Positions 32,731 to 39,848 of a stretch of DNA of 39,848 bases are shown piece by piece. The stretch is from positions 1-39,848 of the forward strand of contig JASMGS010000021.1 in the NCBI GenBank assembly GCA_030751155.1, in the 5' to 3' direction. The notes below the pieces were generated by a model, which saw only the letters and a list, made by a program, of their open reading frames with translations, had not been told where the DNA came from and searched no databases. Made by a program: the position numbers and the translations under genes. Origin of the DNA: Candidatus Nitrosopelagicus sp. GTDB lineage: Archaea; Thermoproteota; Nitrososphaeria; Nitrososphaerales; Nitrosopumilaceae. Every line of letters starts with the position of its first letter. The first letter of the stretch is position 1.

Positions 32731-33921
32731 ATGTCAGAATTGGATGAATTTGCTGAAGCTTTGATGGGACAAATTTCAGTAGAACTTGACGAAGAGAAAG
32801 AAATAGCAACATTATCAAAAAAAATTAATGATGATAAAGATTTTACAATAAAGTTTGATGATGTTAAAAGTATAGTACAAAAAATATTTCCAGATTTGAA
32901 GCAAAAAGTTTATGATTACACTGGATTAGAAATTTCTAATGAGTTATCTATAGAATATTTAGGATTAGATGGATTCAAGAAGTTAAAGGGTAAAAAAGTA
33001 TTCACTGATAATGCACGAGAATTTATTGATAAATTATTTGATGCCGTTACAAAAAATGATTTAAAAAAAATTGCAGAGATTATTGGAGAAGATACTGCTA
33101 AATTCTTGGTTTACTCTACTTATGTAAAATCATACATTTCAAAATTAACAACTACATATGGTGATTATCTCGATTCTAAGATTTACCTTAACATGTTTAT
33201 TTTAGGAGATTATCCAAAAATAATTCTGTACAAACAGGGACCTCCATATCAGATGAAATCTGAATCTGTAAAATCTGGATATCTTGGGGCTCTAAAAATG
33301 ACTGTTCTAGAAGAAATAATCCATTCAGTACAAACCAATCTACAAAAATTAAACATACAAGCTGTTGTACAGGTTAATACGATAAATGAGGAATTGGCAA
33401 AAACTATCCTGGGATTAGATGAGAAAACAGTAACTGAATTGACCGAGTATTTACAATTACAATTAGTACCAGAGGAATTCAAGATTGCAAAAAAAGCCAA
33501 TTTATTTTTTATGTTAAATCCTGATAATTTCATCACAAATGTTATGGGACCTGATGTGATGACATACACAAGAGTGGAAATTGACCCAAAGATTTCAGAT
33601 TTTATACCTTCGTTAGAAGCGATTTATCAAAGATGGTTGAAACCTATTCAATCACAACATGCAATATTTACTACTATGGAAGGTATGGCAGAATTTCTAG
33701 TACAACGAATATTAAAAGATGATACAGATTTTCAAAATTATCTTACTACGTTTGTAGGTACTGATTATTCAGCATATAGTGTAAAAAAGAGTACAGGTAA
33801 AGAATTCACTGAATATCTATTCAATGAGTTTGGTAAAAATACATTTGAAAAATTAATTATAGATCCGCCCAATACAAAAGAATTGAAAAATCCACAACTA
33901 TATCTAAATAGAGTTGGATAG
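32731..33921 (+). CDS. Conserved-looking protein of unknown function, possible degenerate zincin
   Basis: 396-residue soluble protein that I do not recognise. It starts with an acidic helical region and contains VLEEIIHSVQ (192-201) and TTMEGMAEFLVQRIL (314-328). Their pattern, E-E-x-x-H followed by a helix with E-G-x-A-E, looks like a metalloprotease active site whose first His is replaced by Glu. This is a resemblance, not an assignment. No signal peptide or membrane segment is seen. A TATA-like tattaaattt about 30 bp upstream marks a promoter after the tRNA. The next gene, a SirB1-like protein, starts 11 nt after its stop, so the two are probably one operon. Confidence 0.75.
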   Translation: MSELDEFAEALMGQISVELDEEKEIATLSKKINDDKDFTIKFDDVKSIVQKIFPDLKQKVYDYTGLEISNELSIEYLGLDGFKKLKGKKVFTDNAREFIDKLFDAVTKNDLKKIAEIIGEDTAKFLVYSTYVKSYISKLTTTYGDYLDSKIYLNMFILGDYPKIILYKQGPPYQMKSESVKSGYLGALKMTVLEEIIHSVQTNLQKLNIQAVVQVNTINEELAKTILGLDEKTVTELTEYLQLQLVPEEFKIAKKANLFFMLNPDNFITNVMGPDVMTYTRVEIDPKISDFIPSLEAIYQRWLKPIQSQHAIFTTMEGMAEFLVQRILKDDTDFQNYLTTFVGTDYSAYSVKKSTGKEFTEYLFNEFGKNTFEKLIIDPPNTKELKNPQLYLNRVG

Positions 33922-33932
33922 CACTTTGTTTA

Positions 33933-34760
33933 TTGACGACAGAAAAGTTTGATCCATTTGTCACAGAATGGCTGTCTTTTTCACAGGATCCAAAATATAA
34001 TTTAATAGAAAAATGTCTCAAACTTGCACAAATCTTGGATTATCCTGAACTAAATATCACAGACTATATTGAAAAAATAAATCAAATTGGTAACTCTCTA
34101 AAATTAAAAATAGATGATGTTGAAAATCCAATATATCTCATTTCAATGCTAAGTGAACATATTTTTGAAAATTATGGTTTTTCTGGAGATGATCAAAATT
34201 ATTACGATCCTAGAAATAATTTTCTAAATACTGTAATTGATAAAAAATCCGGTATCCCCATCACGCTTTCAATTGTATATACTGAAATAGCAAAATACAT
34301 TGGACTTGATCTGAAGATTGTGGGGTTTCCAGGTCATGTTATTGTAAAATATAATGATGATATTATTTTAGATCCATTTTATAGAGGTAGGCTTCTTACA
34401 ATTGAAAATTTAGAAGAAATTCTACACAGTAATTTTGGTGAAGATGTTGAGATGATTTCTGAATATCTTGATGAGGCAACAGAAGAACAAGTGTTAACTA
34501 GACTACTAAGAAATTTGAAAAATGCATATACACAATCATTTGCATATGATAAAGCTATGAAATGTGCAAATATGATTTTGGGGATACAACCAGATTCTCC
34601 AGAAGAAATTCGTGATAAAGGAATATTAGAAGAACGACTTTTACATTATGATAAGGCATTACCATTACTGAATAAATATCTCGAGATGCAACCAGAAGCA
34701 GAAGATGTAGATTTTATTCTTGAATTAATTAAAAATGTAAGAGAAAAATCTAATCAATGA
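33933..34760 (+). CDS. SirB1-like protein (transglutaminase-fold core plus TPR-like C-terminus)
   Basis: 275 residues of the SirB1/Transglut_core2 kind. The core block is NNFLNTVIDKKSGIPITLSIVYTEIAKYIGLDLKIVGFPGHVIVKY (GIP-x-x-L-S and PGH motifs, about 95-140), then IILDPFYRGRLL. Helical repeats follow (YDKAMKCANMILGIQPDSPEEIRDKG and YDKALPLLNKYLEMQPEA, about 200-260), which look like TPR units. The usual catalytic Cys of transglutaminases is not evident in the GIP block (NFLNTV in place of NSCL). Start is TTG 33933, 11 nt after the unknown gene. Biochemical role of the family is poorly known. Confidence 0.82.
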   Translation: MTTEKFDPFVTEWLSFSQDPKYNLIEKCLKLAQILDYPELNITDYIEKINQIGNSLKLKIDDVENPIYLISMLSEHIFENYGFSGDDQNYYDPRNNFLNTVIDKKSGIPITLSIVYTEIAKYIGLDLKIVGFPGHVIVKYNDDIILDPFYRGRLLTIENLEEILHSNFGEDVEMISEYLDEATEEQVLTRLLRNLKNAYTQSFAYDKAMKCANMILGIQPDSPEEIRDKGILEERLLHYDKALPLLNKYLEMQPEAEDVDFILELIKNVREKSNQ

Positions 34761-34941
34761 TTGATGATACATCGTTACCCTTTCTCACCATTTTAATCTC
34801 ATGACGTGATAATTTATTCTTGAATGCATTTTTTAGAAAATCTATTTCGTTACGTAATGAAGCTACTTCATCTTCTAATTTTGCAACTCTTTCGTAAATC
34901 GTCTCAGATTCATCAGTTTGTTTAGGCATGTGATCAACCAA
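34750..34941 (-). CDS. Small coiled-coil protein, unknown
   Basis: 63 residues (59 if the second Met at 34929, MPKQTDESETIYERV, is used). The middle ERVAKLEDEVASLRNEIDFLKNAF shows a clear heptad pattern, so it should form a coiled-coil dimer or trimer; the tail is basic then acidic. Its end overlaps the end of the SirB1-like gene by 11 bp on the opposite strand. A T-rich ttttattt lies about 20-25 bp before the second Met. I do not recognise a family; similar small coiled-coil proteins occur in many archaea. Confidence 0.6.
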   Translation of the reverse strand: MVDHMPKQTDESETIYERVAKLEDEVASLRNEIDFLKNAFKNKLSRHEIKMVRKGNDVSSIID

Positions 34942-34984
34942 ATAAAAGACCTTAAAAAGTTATTGGTAATATCTGCTAATAATA

Positions 34985-35146
34985 TTAAAGCTCGAACTCT
35001 TGGTTGCAAGACTGGCATTTACCTCTTTCCTTGCCCACTTGGCCAATTATAAAAATTCTACCTATTGTTTGACATTCAGGACACATACCAGTTGTAACAT
35101 TTTTTGGACCGCTTTTTACAATTTTTTGAGTTTTCCGTCTTCCCAT
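34985..35146 (-). CDS. 53-residue zinc-ribbon protein
   Basis: Short gene: ATG at 35144-35146, TAA at 34985-34987. The protein begins MGRRKTQKIVKSGPKNVTTG and contains two CxxC knuckles, MCPEC (21-25) and KCQSC (43-47), separated by 17 residues including RIFIIGQVGKERG. The basic N-terminus followed by a zinc ribbon suggests nucleic-acid or ribosome binding, but I cannot place it in a named family. It lies between the coiled-coil gene and tRNA-Ser on the same strand. Codon usage and the intact cysteine spacing argue that it is real. Confidence 0.75.
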   Translation of the reverse strand: MGRRKTQKIVKSGPKNVTTGMCPECQTIGRIFIIGQVGKERGKCQSCNQEFEL

Positions 35147-35186
35147 TGGAAGTTTTGAATTAATCGTACTTTTAAGTTTAATTCAG

Positions 35187-35270
35187 CGCGGGGAGAGGGA
35201 TTTGAACCCACGAGTTCTTGCGAACATAGGATTAGCAATCCTACGCCCTACCAAGCTAGGCGATCCCCGC
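35187..35270 (-). tRNA. tRNA-Ser (GCT)
   Basis: Minus strand. Acceptor GCGGGGA (35270-35264) pairs with TCCCCGC (35194-35188); discriminator G at 35187, as expected for Ser. Anticodon arm AGGAT-TGCTAA-ATCCT region gives loop TTGCTAA with anticodon GCT. A long variable arm (about TGTTCGCAAGAAC, with GTTC/GAAC pairing) confirms a class II tRNA. The T-arm GTGGG-TTCAAAT-CCCTC has a U-U mismatch at 50:64. No intron and no encoded CCA. Confidence 0.93.
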
Positions 35271-35368
35271 ACAGTGATATTAAATTAATTTGGTTAATTA
35301 GTATAACGTGAATTTAAGATAGTAAAAATCATTAATCGTTTCATTAAACTAAATATTTCAAAATGAAT

Positions 35369-36115
35369 TTAGTTTTCTGAAGTTTGAGTATAGTCTTGGA
35401 CAATATTTCTCAATGGTGTTCGCTTGCCATTAACAATTTTTAGATCAACACGAAAAGTTCCATTGTCAACATTGACTATATTATACGAGTTTTCAAAGAA
35501 TCCACGAACTCTTTCTGAAGAAGCGGTGCCAGCGTTTGCAATCGATAATGTATTAAAATCCCAAATCCACGGTCTGTGTTTGTGCCCACATAAAACTAGA
35601 TTCACATTAGAATCTAGAATTGTACGTAATACATCTCCAGCATCAATAACGGTTAATCGATCAGAACCAGTATCTGGAATCCCAATCAAATGATGATGCA
35701 TTGCTACTATCTTCAATTTATTTTCATATTTTTTCAAAGTTCGTTCTAGCCATAGATTTTGATGATGACCCACTTCACCTTCATCACGATCTGGTCTAGC
35801 AGAACCAAGTGTCACAAGTATTACATCATTCCCAATGGGATTCTCTGCTTTAAATGGAAAATATTTTTTGAATAATAAATATCCCGTATTTCTATAATCA
35901 TGATTTCCACTAATTGCGATTATTTTCTCTGTTTTAATCTGAGAAACTAAGTTTTTACATTTCTCATATTGTTCAATTAACCCTTCATTTGTTAGATCGC
36001 CAGTGATCACAACTGCCTCTGGTTTTAATGAATTTATTTCATCAATGACATTTCCAAATACTTCTTCTCGAAATTGAGCTCCAATATGTAGATCTGATAA
36101 TTGAACTATCTCCAT
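35369..36115 (-). CDS. Calcineurin-like metallophosphoesterase
   Basis: Binuclear-metal phosphoesterase of 248 residues with all five motifs: QLSDLHIG (5-12), VVITGDLTNEG, ISGNHDYRNTG, VAMHHHLIG and LVLCGHKHRPW. The overall shape resembles the Icc/CpdA-like group (cyclic nucleotide phosphodiesterase-like), which includes enzymes of unknown substrate. Cytoplasmic, with no signal peptide. Single gene, divergent from the isocitrate-dehydrogenase-like gene. A 6-bp-arm inverted repeat lies 3 nt before its ATG. A TATA-like tttaaaatat sits about 30 bp upstream on the minus strand. Confidence 0.9.
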   Translation of the reverse strand: MEIVQLSDLHIGAQFREEVFGNVIDEINSLKPEAVVITGDLTNEGLIEQYEKCKNLVSQIKTEKIIAISGNHDYRNTGYLLFKKYFPFKAENPIGNDVILVTLGSARPDRDEGEVGHHQNLWLERTLKKYENKLKIVAMHHHLIGIPDTGSDRLTVIDAGDVLRTILDSNVNLVLCGHKHRPWIWDFNTLSIANAGTASSERVRGFFENSYNIVNVDNGTFRVDLKIVNGKRTPLRNIVQDYTQTSEN

Positions 36116-36117
36116 CT

Positions 36118-36134
36118 GTGTAGATTAACTACAC
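36118..36134. promoter_or_regulatory. Inverted repeat at the start of the phosphoesterase gene
   Basis: gtgtag-attaa-ctacac: perfect 6-bp arms with a 5-bp spacer, ending 3 nt before the ATG of the phosphoesterase gene and downstream of its TATA-like box. It would overlap the transcription start, so it may be an operator or a 5' hairpin. Confidence 0.35.
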
Positions 36135-36194
36135 TTCATATTTTAAACGATTGATTGATGTAAATTTAACAAATTGAGAAATTTCAAGTTAGGG

Positions 36195-36207
36195 TTAAAT
36201 AATTAAA
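36195..36207 (+). promoter_or_regulatory. TATA-like box of the isocitrate-dehydrogenase-family gene
   Basis: ttaaataattaaa lies 17-29 bp before the ATG at 36224, the spacing of a leaderless archaeal promoter. Confidence 0.45.
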
Positions 36208-36223
36208 ATTTAGAATATGTAAT

Positions 36224-37258
36224 ATGACAAAAAAAGCAGTGGTGATGAAAGGAGATGGGATAGGACCTGAAGTAGTGGATTCTATGCTCAAAGTGCTCAA
36301 AGAATGTAATTTACAATCAGAACTAATCCATTGTGAGGTAGGATCAGAGCAATGGGAAAGGAATGGGTTCAAAGAAAAATCATACATTCCGGATAAAACT
36401 ATGGAGGCACTTGATGATGCTGATGCTTGTTTTAAAGGACCAACCACAACTATACCAAAACCAGATGCGCCAAAAAGTGTAGCAGTTACACTTCGTCAAA
36501 AATTTGAGTTGTATTCTAATATAAGACCGATTAAAACATTCAAGCGATTAACCCCAAATAGAAACTTGGACTTTGTTTGTTTCAGAGAAGCCACTGAGGG
36601 ATTGTACAGTGGAATTGAAGTGCAAATATCAGATGATGCAGCTATAGCTATACGTCAGATTACAAGAAAAAATTGTAGGCGATTTATTTTATCTGGATTT
36701 CAATGGGCTAAAAAATACAATCTTAAAAAAATGACTGGTATTACAAAACGAAATATACTCAAGAAAACTGACGGGATTTTTTGGGAAGAATTAGAAAACT
36801 GCCAGAAAGAATTTCCAAATATGGAATTGGAAGAGATCTATATTGATAATATGAGTCAGCAACTAGTAATAAATCCTGAACAATTTAACAACTCAGTTTT
36901 ATTAAGTACAAATCTTTTCATGGATATAATTTCTGAACTAGCATCAGGGATTGTTGGTTCAATCGGATTAATTTATTCTGCAAATATGGGTGATTCCTTT
37001 GCAATGTTTGAAGCGGCACATGGAAGTGCTCCTTCCATCGCCGGGCAGAATAAGGCTAATCCAACTGCAACTATACTTGCAGGTGCTTGGATGGCTGAAT
37101 ATCTTGGTGAATCAGATATCAAAAATGCAATATTTTCTGCTACTGAACAAGTGATCAATGAAAATAAAGCAACCACTAGTGATATTGGTGGTAGTGCAGG
37201 TACAACACAAATGACAGATGCAATAGTTGTATATGCTAAACAAAAACTAAGAAGGTAA
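36224..37258 (+). CDS. Isocitrate / homoisocitrate / isopropylmalate dehydrogenase family enzyme
   Basis: Beta-decarboxylating dehydrogenase of 344 residues. GDGIGPEVVDSML (10-22), the substrate loop SVAVTLRQKFELYSNIRP (about 85-102), CFREATEGLYSGIE, the metal-binding MGDSFAMFEAAHGSAPSIAGQNKANPTATILAGAWM block and TSDIGGSAGTTQMTDAI are clear. HGSAPSIAG lacks the Lys-Tyr pair of NADP-specific E. coli-type IDH, so NAD is more likely. The residue set around SVAVTLR resembles NAD-IDH, but homoisocitrate dehydrogenase, which the lysS pathway in this window needs, cannot be excluded. The 3' end overlaps the end of hemK2 by 12 bp. Confidence 0.85.
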   Translation: MTKKAVVMKGDGIGPEVVDSMLKVLKECNLQSELIHCEVGSEQWERNGFKEKSYIPDKTMEALDDADACFKGPTTTIPKPDAPKSVAVTLRQKFELYSNIRPIKTFKRLTPNRNLDFVCFREATEGLYSGIEVQISDDAAIAIRQITRKNCRRFILSGFQWAKKYNLKKMTGITKRNILKKTDGIFWEELENCQKEFPNMELEEIYIDNMSQQLVINPEQFNNSVLLSTNLFMDIISELASGIVGSIGLIYSANMGDSFAMFEAAHGSAPSIAGQNKANPTATILAGAWMAEYLGESDIKNAIFSATEQVINENKATTSDIGGSAGTTQMTDAIVVYAKQKLRR

Positions 37259-37789
37259 TTTAGTTGCCTCAACCAATATTAATTCTTCAAAAAATAATTT
37301 CTTTTTTGCAGCAATCTGAGCTCTGAAACCTTTCAACTCAGTATAATCAATCAGTTTTTGAAAATTAGACAGTGATGATGTAACATAGATTAATTTTCCG
37401 CCTGGTATTACACATGATTGAACTGAATCGATAATTTTTTTTGGTATTTCTAACCCATCTTTCCCACCATCTGTGCGAATATCCAATATTTCATTGGTAT
37501 CAAGGTAGGGTAGATTACAAATCACAAACTCAAACTTGTAATTCAAAGCGTCAGCTCCATTACAGCATATGATATTGTTCGAAAACATATTTTGTTTTTT
37601 TAGCGTAAAAAAACTCAAATCCGTTGCCACTACGAGAGGAAAAGATCTCGATAAAAGATCTGCTAAATATCCAGACCCTGTACCTATATCCAATACCGAT
37701 TTACCGCTGATTTTTTCTATATAATCCGCCAGGAAGAATGTATCCTCTGCTGGAGGATATGGTTCAATTTCTAATAATTTTTTTTGCAA
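37247..37789 (-). CDS. HemK2/Mtq2-like protein methyltransferase
   Basis: SAM-dependent methyltransferase of 180 residues, similar to the archaeal/eukaryotic HemK2 that methylates the GGQ glutamine of release factor aRF1/eRF1. EPYPPAEDTFFLADYI (9-24) is the group's start, motif I VLDIGTGSGYLADLL (32-46) follows, and the catalytic NPPY motif is NLPY (92-95). The start is TTG, lying 26 nt inside ksgA; the only in-frame upstream ATG is followed by stops. It is the last gene of the rpl21e-rpoF-DUF655-ksgA operon. Convergent with the dehydrogenase gene, overlapping by 12 bp. Confidence 0.87.
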   Translation of the reverse strand: MQKKLLEIEPYPPAEDTFFLADYIEKISGKSVLDIGTGSGYLADLLSRSFPLVVATDLSFFTLKKQNMFSNNIICCNGADALNYKFEFVICNLPYLDTNEILDIRTDGGKDGLEIPKKIIDSVQSCVIPGGKLIYVTSSLSNFQKLIDYTELKGFRAQIAAKKKLFFEELILVEATKLPS

Positions 37790-38465
37790 TTTTTATTATT
37801 TCATCTCCAGATAAGTCATCTAATCTTTCCTTAGATGTTGAATTAATCCCGAATTGTTTTAAAACATTCTGAAGCGTTTTACGCCTATATGAAAACATTC
37901 GATTGACTGTTGAAATTATTGTCTTTGATACTATCTTCTTTTGTGTCAAAAAAATTACAACGGAATCTACTTTTGGTACTGGATAAAAATTTGATTTTTT
38001 TACATCCATTATAATTTTTAATTGAAAGCCATAATTTGTTAGAATTGATATTGCAGTATGATTTTTACTAGAAAGTAACTTATCTGCAAATTCTTTTTGT
38101 ACCATAATCACAGCACGAGAGAAATTCTTCTGAAGTAACCATTCTATTGATTTTCTACTCTTTGAATAAGGAAGATTTGAAATAAAAATAGTAAAACTAT
38201 GATTTGATTTGAACCCATCACCATACTCTAGAGTTAAATTTTTTTCATCATGGAATTTTGATTTTGCTAAATTGTACAGATTTTTATCAATTTCTATGGA
38301 TATTATTTTATTTGCTTTTTTGCACATGTATGGAAGTAAAATTCCATGACCGGTGCCTATTTCAAATACAACATCATTCTTGGTGATTTTTGCTTCAGAA
38401 ACTATGCGATTTGCGATTGTGTTTGATTTTAAAAAATGCTGTCCGAAGTTTTGACGTTTTTTCAT
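37764..38465 (-). CDS. ksgA: rRNA adenine dimethyltransferase KsgA/Dim1
   Basis: Dimethylates two adjacent adenines near the 3' end of 16S rRNA during small-subunit maturation. QNFGQHFLKSNTIANRIV (5-22) is the family start. SAM motif VFEIGTGHGILLPYM (33-47), acidic IEID (57-60) and the active motif NLPY (97-100) follow, and FYPVPKVDSVVIFL near residue 160 is typical. With 233 residues it is slightly shorter than most KsgA proteins (about 250-270), mainly at the C-terminal helical domain. Overlaps DUF655 by 4 nt upstream and hemK2 by 26 nt downstream. Confidence 0.94.
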   Translation of the reverse strand: MKKRQNFGQHFLKSNTIANRIVSEAKITKNDVVFEIGTGHGILLPYMCKKANKIISIEIDKNLYNLAKSKFHDEKNLTLEYGDGFKSNHSFTIFISNLPYSKSRKSIEWLLQKNFSRAVIMVQKEFADKLLSSKNHTAISILTNYGFQLKIIMDVKKSNFYPVPKVDSVVIFLTQKKIVSKTIISTVNRMFSYRRKTLQNVLKQFGINSTSKERLDDLSGDEIIKIAKKIIRN

Positions 38466-39028
38466 CGTTTAACAAAGAGATTCATTCTTGCTTTTCCAGA
38501 AATCTCTTCATGTATTCTTTTTGATATATTAGTAATCAAATCCTTCAAGCCAACACGTTCTTCAAAATCATGATAGCTCTCGAATGGCTTTTTTTCTCGT
38601 TCGTCAAGAATAAGATTGAGATATGTCTTACCAATACCTGGAATCAACTCTAATGCATGTATTCTTGGTGTGAGAGGTTGTGCCTTATTCAAGTAGTCTA
38701 CAAACCTTTTCTCATTTTCTTTAATTATTAATTCTACTATCCCTGAAATTTCACTTTGTGCTGTAACAGAAATTTTGGCATAATCTAATTTACCTAAAAC
38801 AGATTGAACTTTTGTTCTTCCTTCTTTTCCAATGTATATTTTTTCTCCTATTTCGAAAGTTGTGTCCTCAAGTCCAAGTATTTCTAAAAGTGTTAACCTC
38901 TCATCACCTATTGCAATTATAATATTTCCTGTTCTGCCTTTAACAGTAGTCGATTTTCCACGTGGTTTAAAATCCAACACATGTGCATATTCCTCATATC
39001 TCCTTGGTTGGGTATTCCCCATGTCCAA
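38462..39028 (-). CDS. DUF655 family protein with helix-hairpin-helix
   Basis: 188-residue archaeal DUF655 protein. An N-terminal small beta region (EYAHVLDFKPRGKS, about 13-26) precedes a C-terminal helix-hairpin-helix segment, HALELIPGIGKTYLNLILDEREKKPFESYHDFEERVGL (about 132-169), which suggests nucleic-acid binding. It lies between rpoF and ksgA, the position it holds in many archaeal genomes, so an RNA or ribosome-maturation role is likely, though undetermined. Two starts are possible (39028 and the ATG two codons later). Overlaps ksgA by 4 nt. Confidence 0.88.
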   Translation of the reverse strand: MDMGNTQPRRYEEYAHVLDFKPRGKSTTVKGRTGNIIIAIGDERLTLLEILGLEDTTFEIGEKIYIGKEGRTKVQSVLGKLDYAKISVTAQSEISGIVELIIKENEKRFVDYLNKAQPLTPRIHALELIPGIGKTYLNLILDEREKKPFESYHDFEERVGLKDLITNISKRIHEEISGKARMNLFVKR

Positions 39029-39042
39029 CTATGTCACCTAAA

Positions 39043-39369
39043 TTATGAATGCTCCTTAATTATTTTGAGTGTTTTTTCCAGAGTTTCTGAAAGAATTAAT
39101 TTTTTCCACCCAAATGTAAAAGAACGTAATTCTGGTAAAGACTCTGGCATAATATTCAAAATTTCTACAGCCTCCTCTTCAGTTAAACCACATTCTTTGA
39201 TTAGATCTTGCTTCATTTTCTTTGCTATTTTTGGATCAACATTACTAAATTTTGAAACATAATCATAAGTCCAACGTTGAATTTGATCTAATGATTCAGC
39301 GTCGACCTTTCCTAAGATTTCTTTGACTTCTGCCAATGAAATTAATTGTTTCTTTTTTACTTCTTCCAT
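39043..39369 (-). CDS. rpoF: DNA-directed RNA polymerase subunit F (Rpo4)
   Basis: RNA polymerase stalk subunit, homologue of eukaryotic Rpb4, working with RpoE (Rpb7). 108 residues, all helical: QLISLAEVKEILGKV, then the HRDC-like region WTYDYVSKFSNVDPKIAKKMKQDL and GLTEEEAVEILNIMPESLPELRSF (about 66-89), the most conserved part. It starts 2 nt after rpl21e and is followed by DUF655 after 14 nt, the conserved archaeal order. Confidence 0.92.
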   Translation of the reverse strand: MEEVKKKQLISLAEVKEILGKVDAESLDQIQRWTYDYVSKFSNVDPKIAKKMKQDLIKECGLTEEEAVEILNIMPESLPELRSFTFGWKKLILSETLEKTLKIIKEHS

Positions 39370-39371
39370 AA

Positions 39372-39671
39372 TTATACACCGAATGGTTTAATGTGATCAA
39401 ATCTAGTGATTAAGGTTTTTGATTTATTACCAAGTTTAATATCAAGAACAACGCTACGTCTACCAACTTTACTCACAGTCCCAACTTTTCCGTGATATCT
39501 TCTGTGTGGAAGTCCCTTATGCTGTCGTGGATCAATAATCACCAACGCTTTATCTCCATCATGGTATTCATGAAGTAAGAATGAAACGCCTCTAGGAGCA
39601 TCTTTTGTCATAACAGATCTAGATTTATGTTTAAATCCATGAGAACGGCCACCTGGCTTTTTAGTAGTCAT
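39372..39671 (-). CDS. rpl21e: 50S ribosomal protein L21e
   Basis: Large-subunit ribosomal protein eL21. The 99 residues include KKPGGRSHGFKHKSRSVMTKDAPRG at the N-terminus, VIIDPRQHKGLPHRRYHGKVGTV (about 44-66) and the C-terminal ITRFDHIKPFGV, all typical. The first gene visible of the rpoF-DUF655-ksgA-hemK2 operon, 40 bp after a partly visible upstream gene on the same strand. Confidence 0.95.
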   Translation of the reverse strand: MTTKKPGGRSHGFKHKSRSVMTKDAPRGVSFLLHEYHDGDKALVIIDPRQHKGLPHRRYHGKVGTVSKVGRRSVVLDIKLGNKSKTLITRFDHIKPFGV

Positions 39672-39711
39672 ATCGAATATGAGTCAAAATCCCTTATTTT
39701 AATACTGACGC

Positions 39712-39848
39712 TCATTCAAACAGCTTCATTAGTTTCTCAAAGAAATCAAGGAACGACCATTCCTTTGGCACGCACAGATTATCCTTCAGTATGGTTCCAT
39801 CACCACAGGTTACTTTGTCCATATCAGGCTCTTGATCCATGATTATCT
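39712..39848 (-). CDS. C-terminal end of an unidentified gene (or a 42-residue ORF)
   Basis: An open minus-strand frame enters from the right edge and ends at TGA 39712-39714. From an ATG at 39838-39840 it reads MDQEPDMDKVTCGDGTILKD and ends SFLDFFEKLMKLFE. The CGDGTILKDNLCV segment resembles the Cys-bounded tails seen on thaumarchaeal secreted proteins, so this may be the end of such a protein. No stop separates it from the window edge, so the true start is outside. It precedes rpl21e by 40 bp. Confidence 0.45.
   Translation of the reverse strand, partial: IIMDQEPDMDKVTCGDGTILKDNLCVPKEWSFLDFFEKLMKLFE

Noticed and set aside
1-39848. CRISPR arrays, insertion sequences, integrases or phage genes
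   Set aside because: No regularly spaced repeats, terminal inverted repeats, transposase or integrase motifs were seen. The gene content is core metabolism and information processing.

Overview
The window looks like chromosomal DNA of an ammonia-oxidising archaeon (Thaumarchaeota/Nitrososphaerota, most like the marine Nitrosopumilus group). The pointers are AT-rich, tightly packed genes with archaeal-type information genes (exosome, SBDS, RpoD, RpoF, L18e, L21e, DnaG, PsmA). There is also a eukaryote-like topoisomerase IB, a LysW-carrier lysine/arginine cluster, and a crotonase beside an ADP-forming acyl-CoA synthetase, as expected for the thaumarchaeal hydroxypropionate/hydroxybutyrate cycle. 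Many genes start with TTG or GTG, TATA-like boxes often lie about 25-30 bp before the start codon (leaderless mRNAs), and 4-nt and 8-nt gene overlaps are common. I saw no mobile element, CRISPR array or phage block.

Layout: 1-3044 (minus) is an exosome operon, sbds - rrp4 - rrp4 - rrp41 - rrp42 (cut by the window edge), with two tandem rrp4 paralogues. 3129-5060 (plus) is rpoD - rpl18e - rpl13 - rps9. 5068-7988 (minus) holds an NTF2-like protein and a NitT/TauT-type ABC importer. 8081-18786 (plus) is a long biosynthetic stretch: argG - lysW1 - argX - lysY - lysZ - lysJ - Lrp-type regulator, then a new promoter and lysS - lysW2 - lysX - lysK - dph5(-DUF357) - ribL. ribK and dnaG meet it from the other strand. 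20731-26721 (minus) carries an A-type Fe-S carrier, the crotonase and acyl-CoA synthetase pair, a class I amidotransferase domain, glutamate dehydrogenase and a PPOX flavoprotein. 26843-28697 (plus) is psmA, a UbiE-like methyltransferase and tatA. 28705-34941 holds an orphan DNA methyltransferase, a small basic protein, an SDR, topoisomerase IB, an intron-containing tRNA-Met, an unknown protein paired with a SirB1-like protein, and a coiled-coil protein. 34985-39848 holds a 53-residue zinc ribbon, tRNA-Ser(GCT), a phosphoesterase, an isocitrate-dehydrogenase-family enzyme and the conserved rpl21e - rpoF - DUF655 - ksgA - hemK2 operon.

How the genes work together: the central cluster encodes lysine and arginine synthesis on a small acidic carrier protein. 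The window has two carriers, each directly in front of its own ATP-grasp ligase. LysW1 ends in the canonical Glu (EDWGE). LysW2 ends in Gln (EDWGQ), although the side-chain carboxylate of that last residue is the normal attachment point. This is the most unusual signal in the window: it suggests either a Pup-like deamidation step, a different chemistry, or a non-carrier role. The other notable points are the degenerate KH motif in one of the two Rrp4 copies, the non-canonical tRNA-Met intron, the Dph5-DUF357 fusion, an RpoD without the Fe-S domain, and a metal-binding N-terminal extension on the Fe-S carrier.
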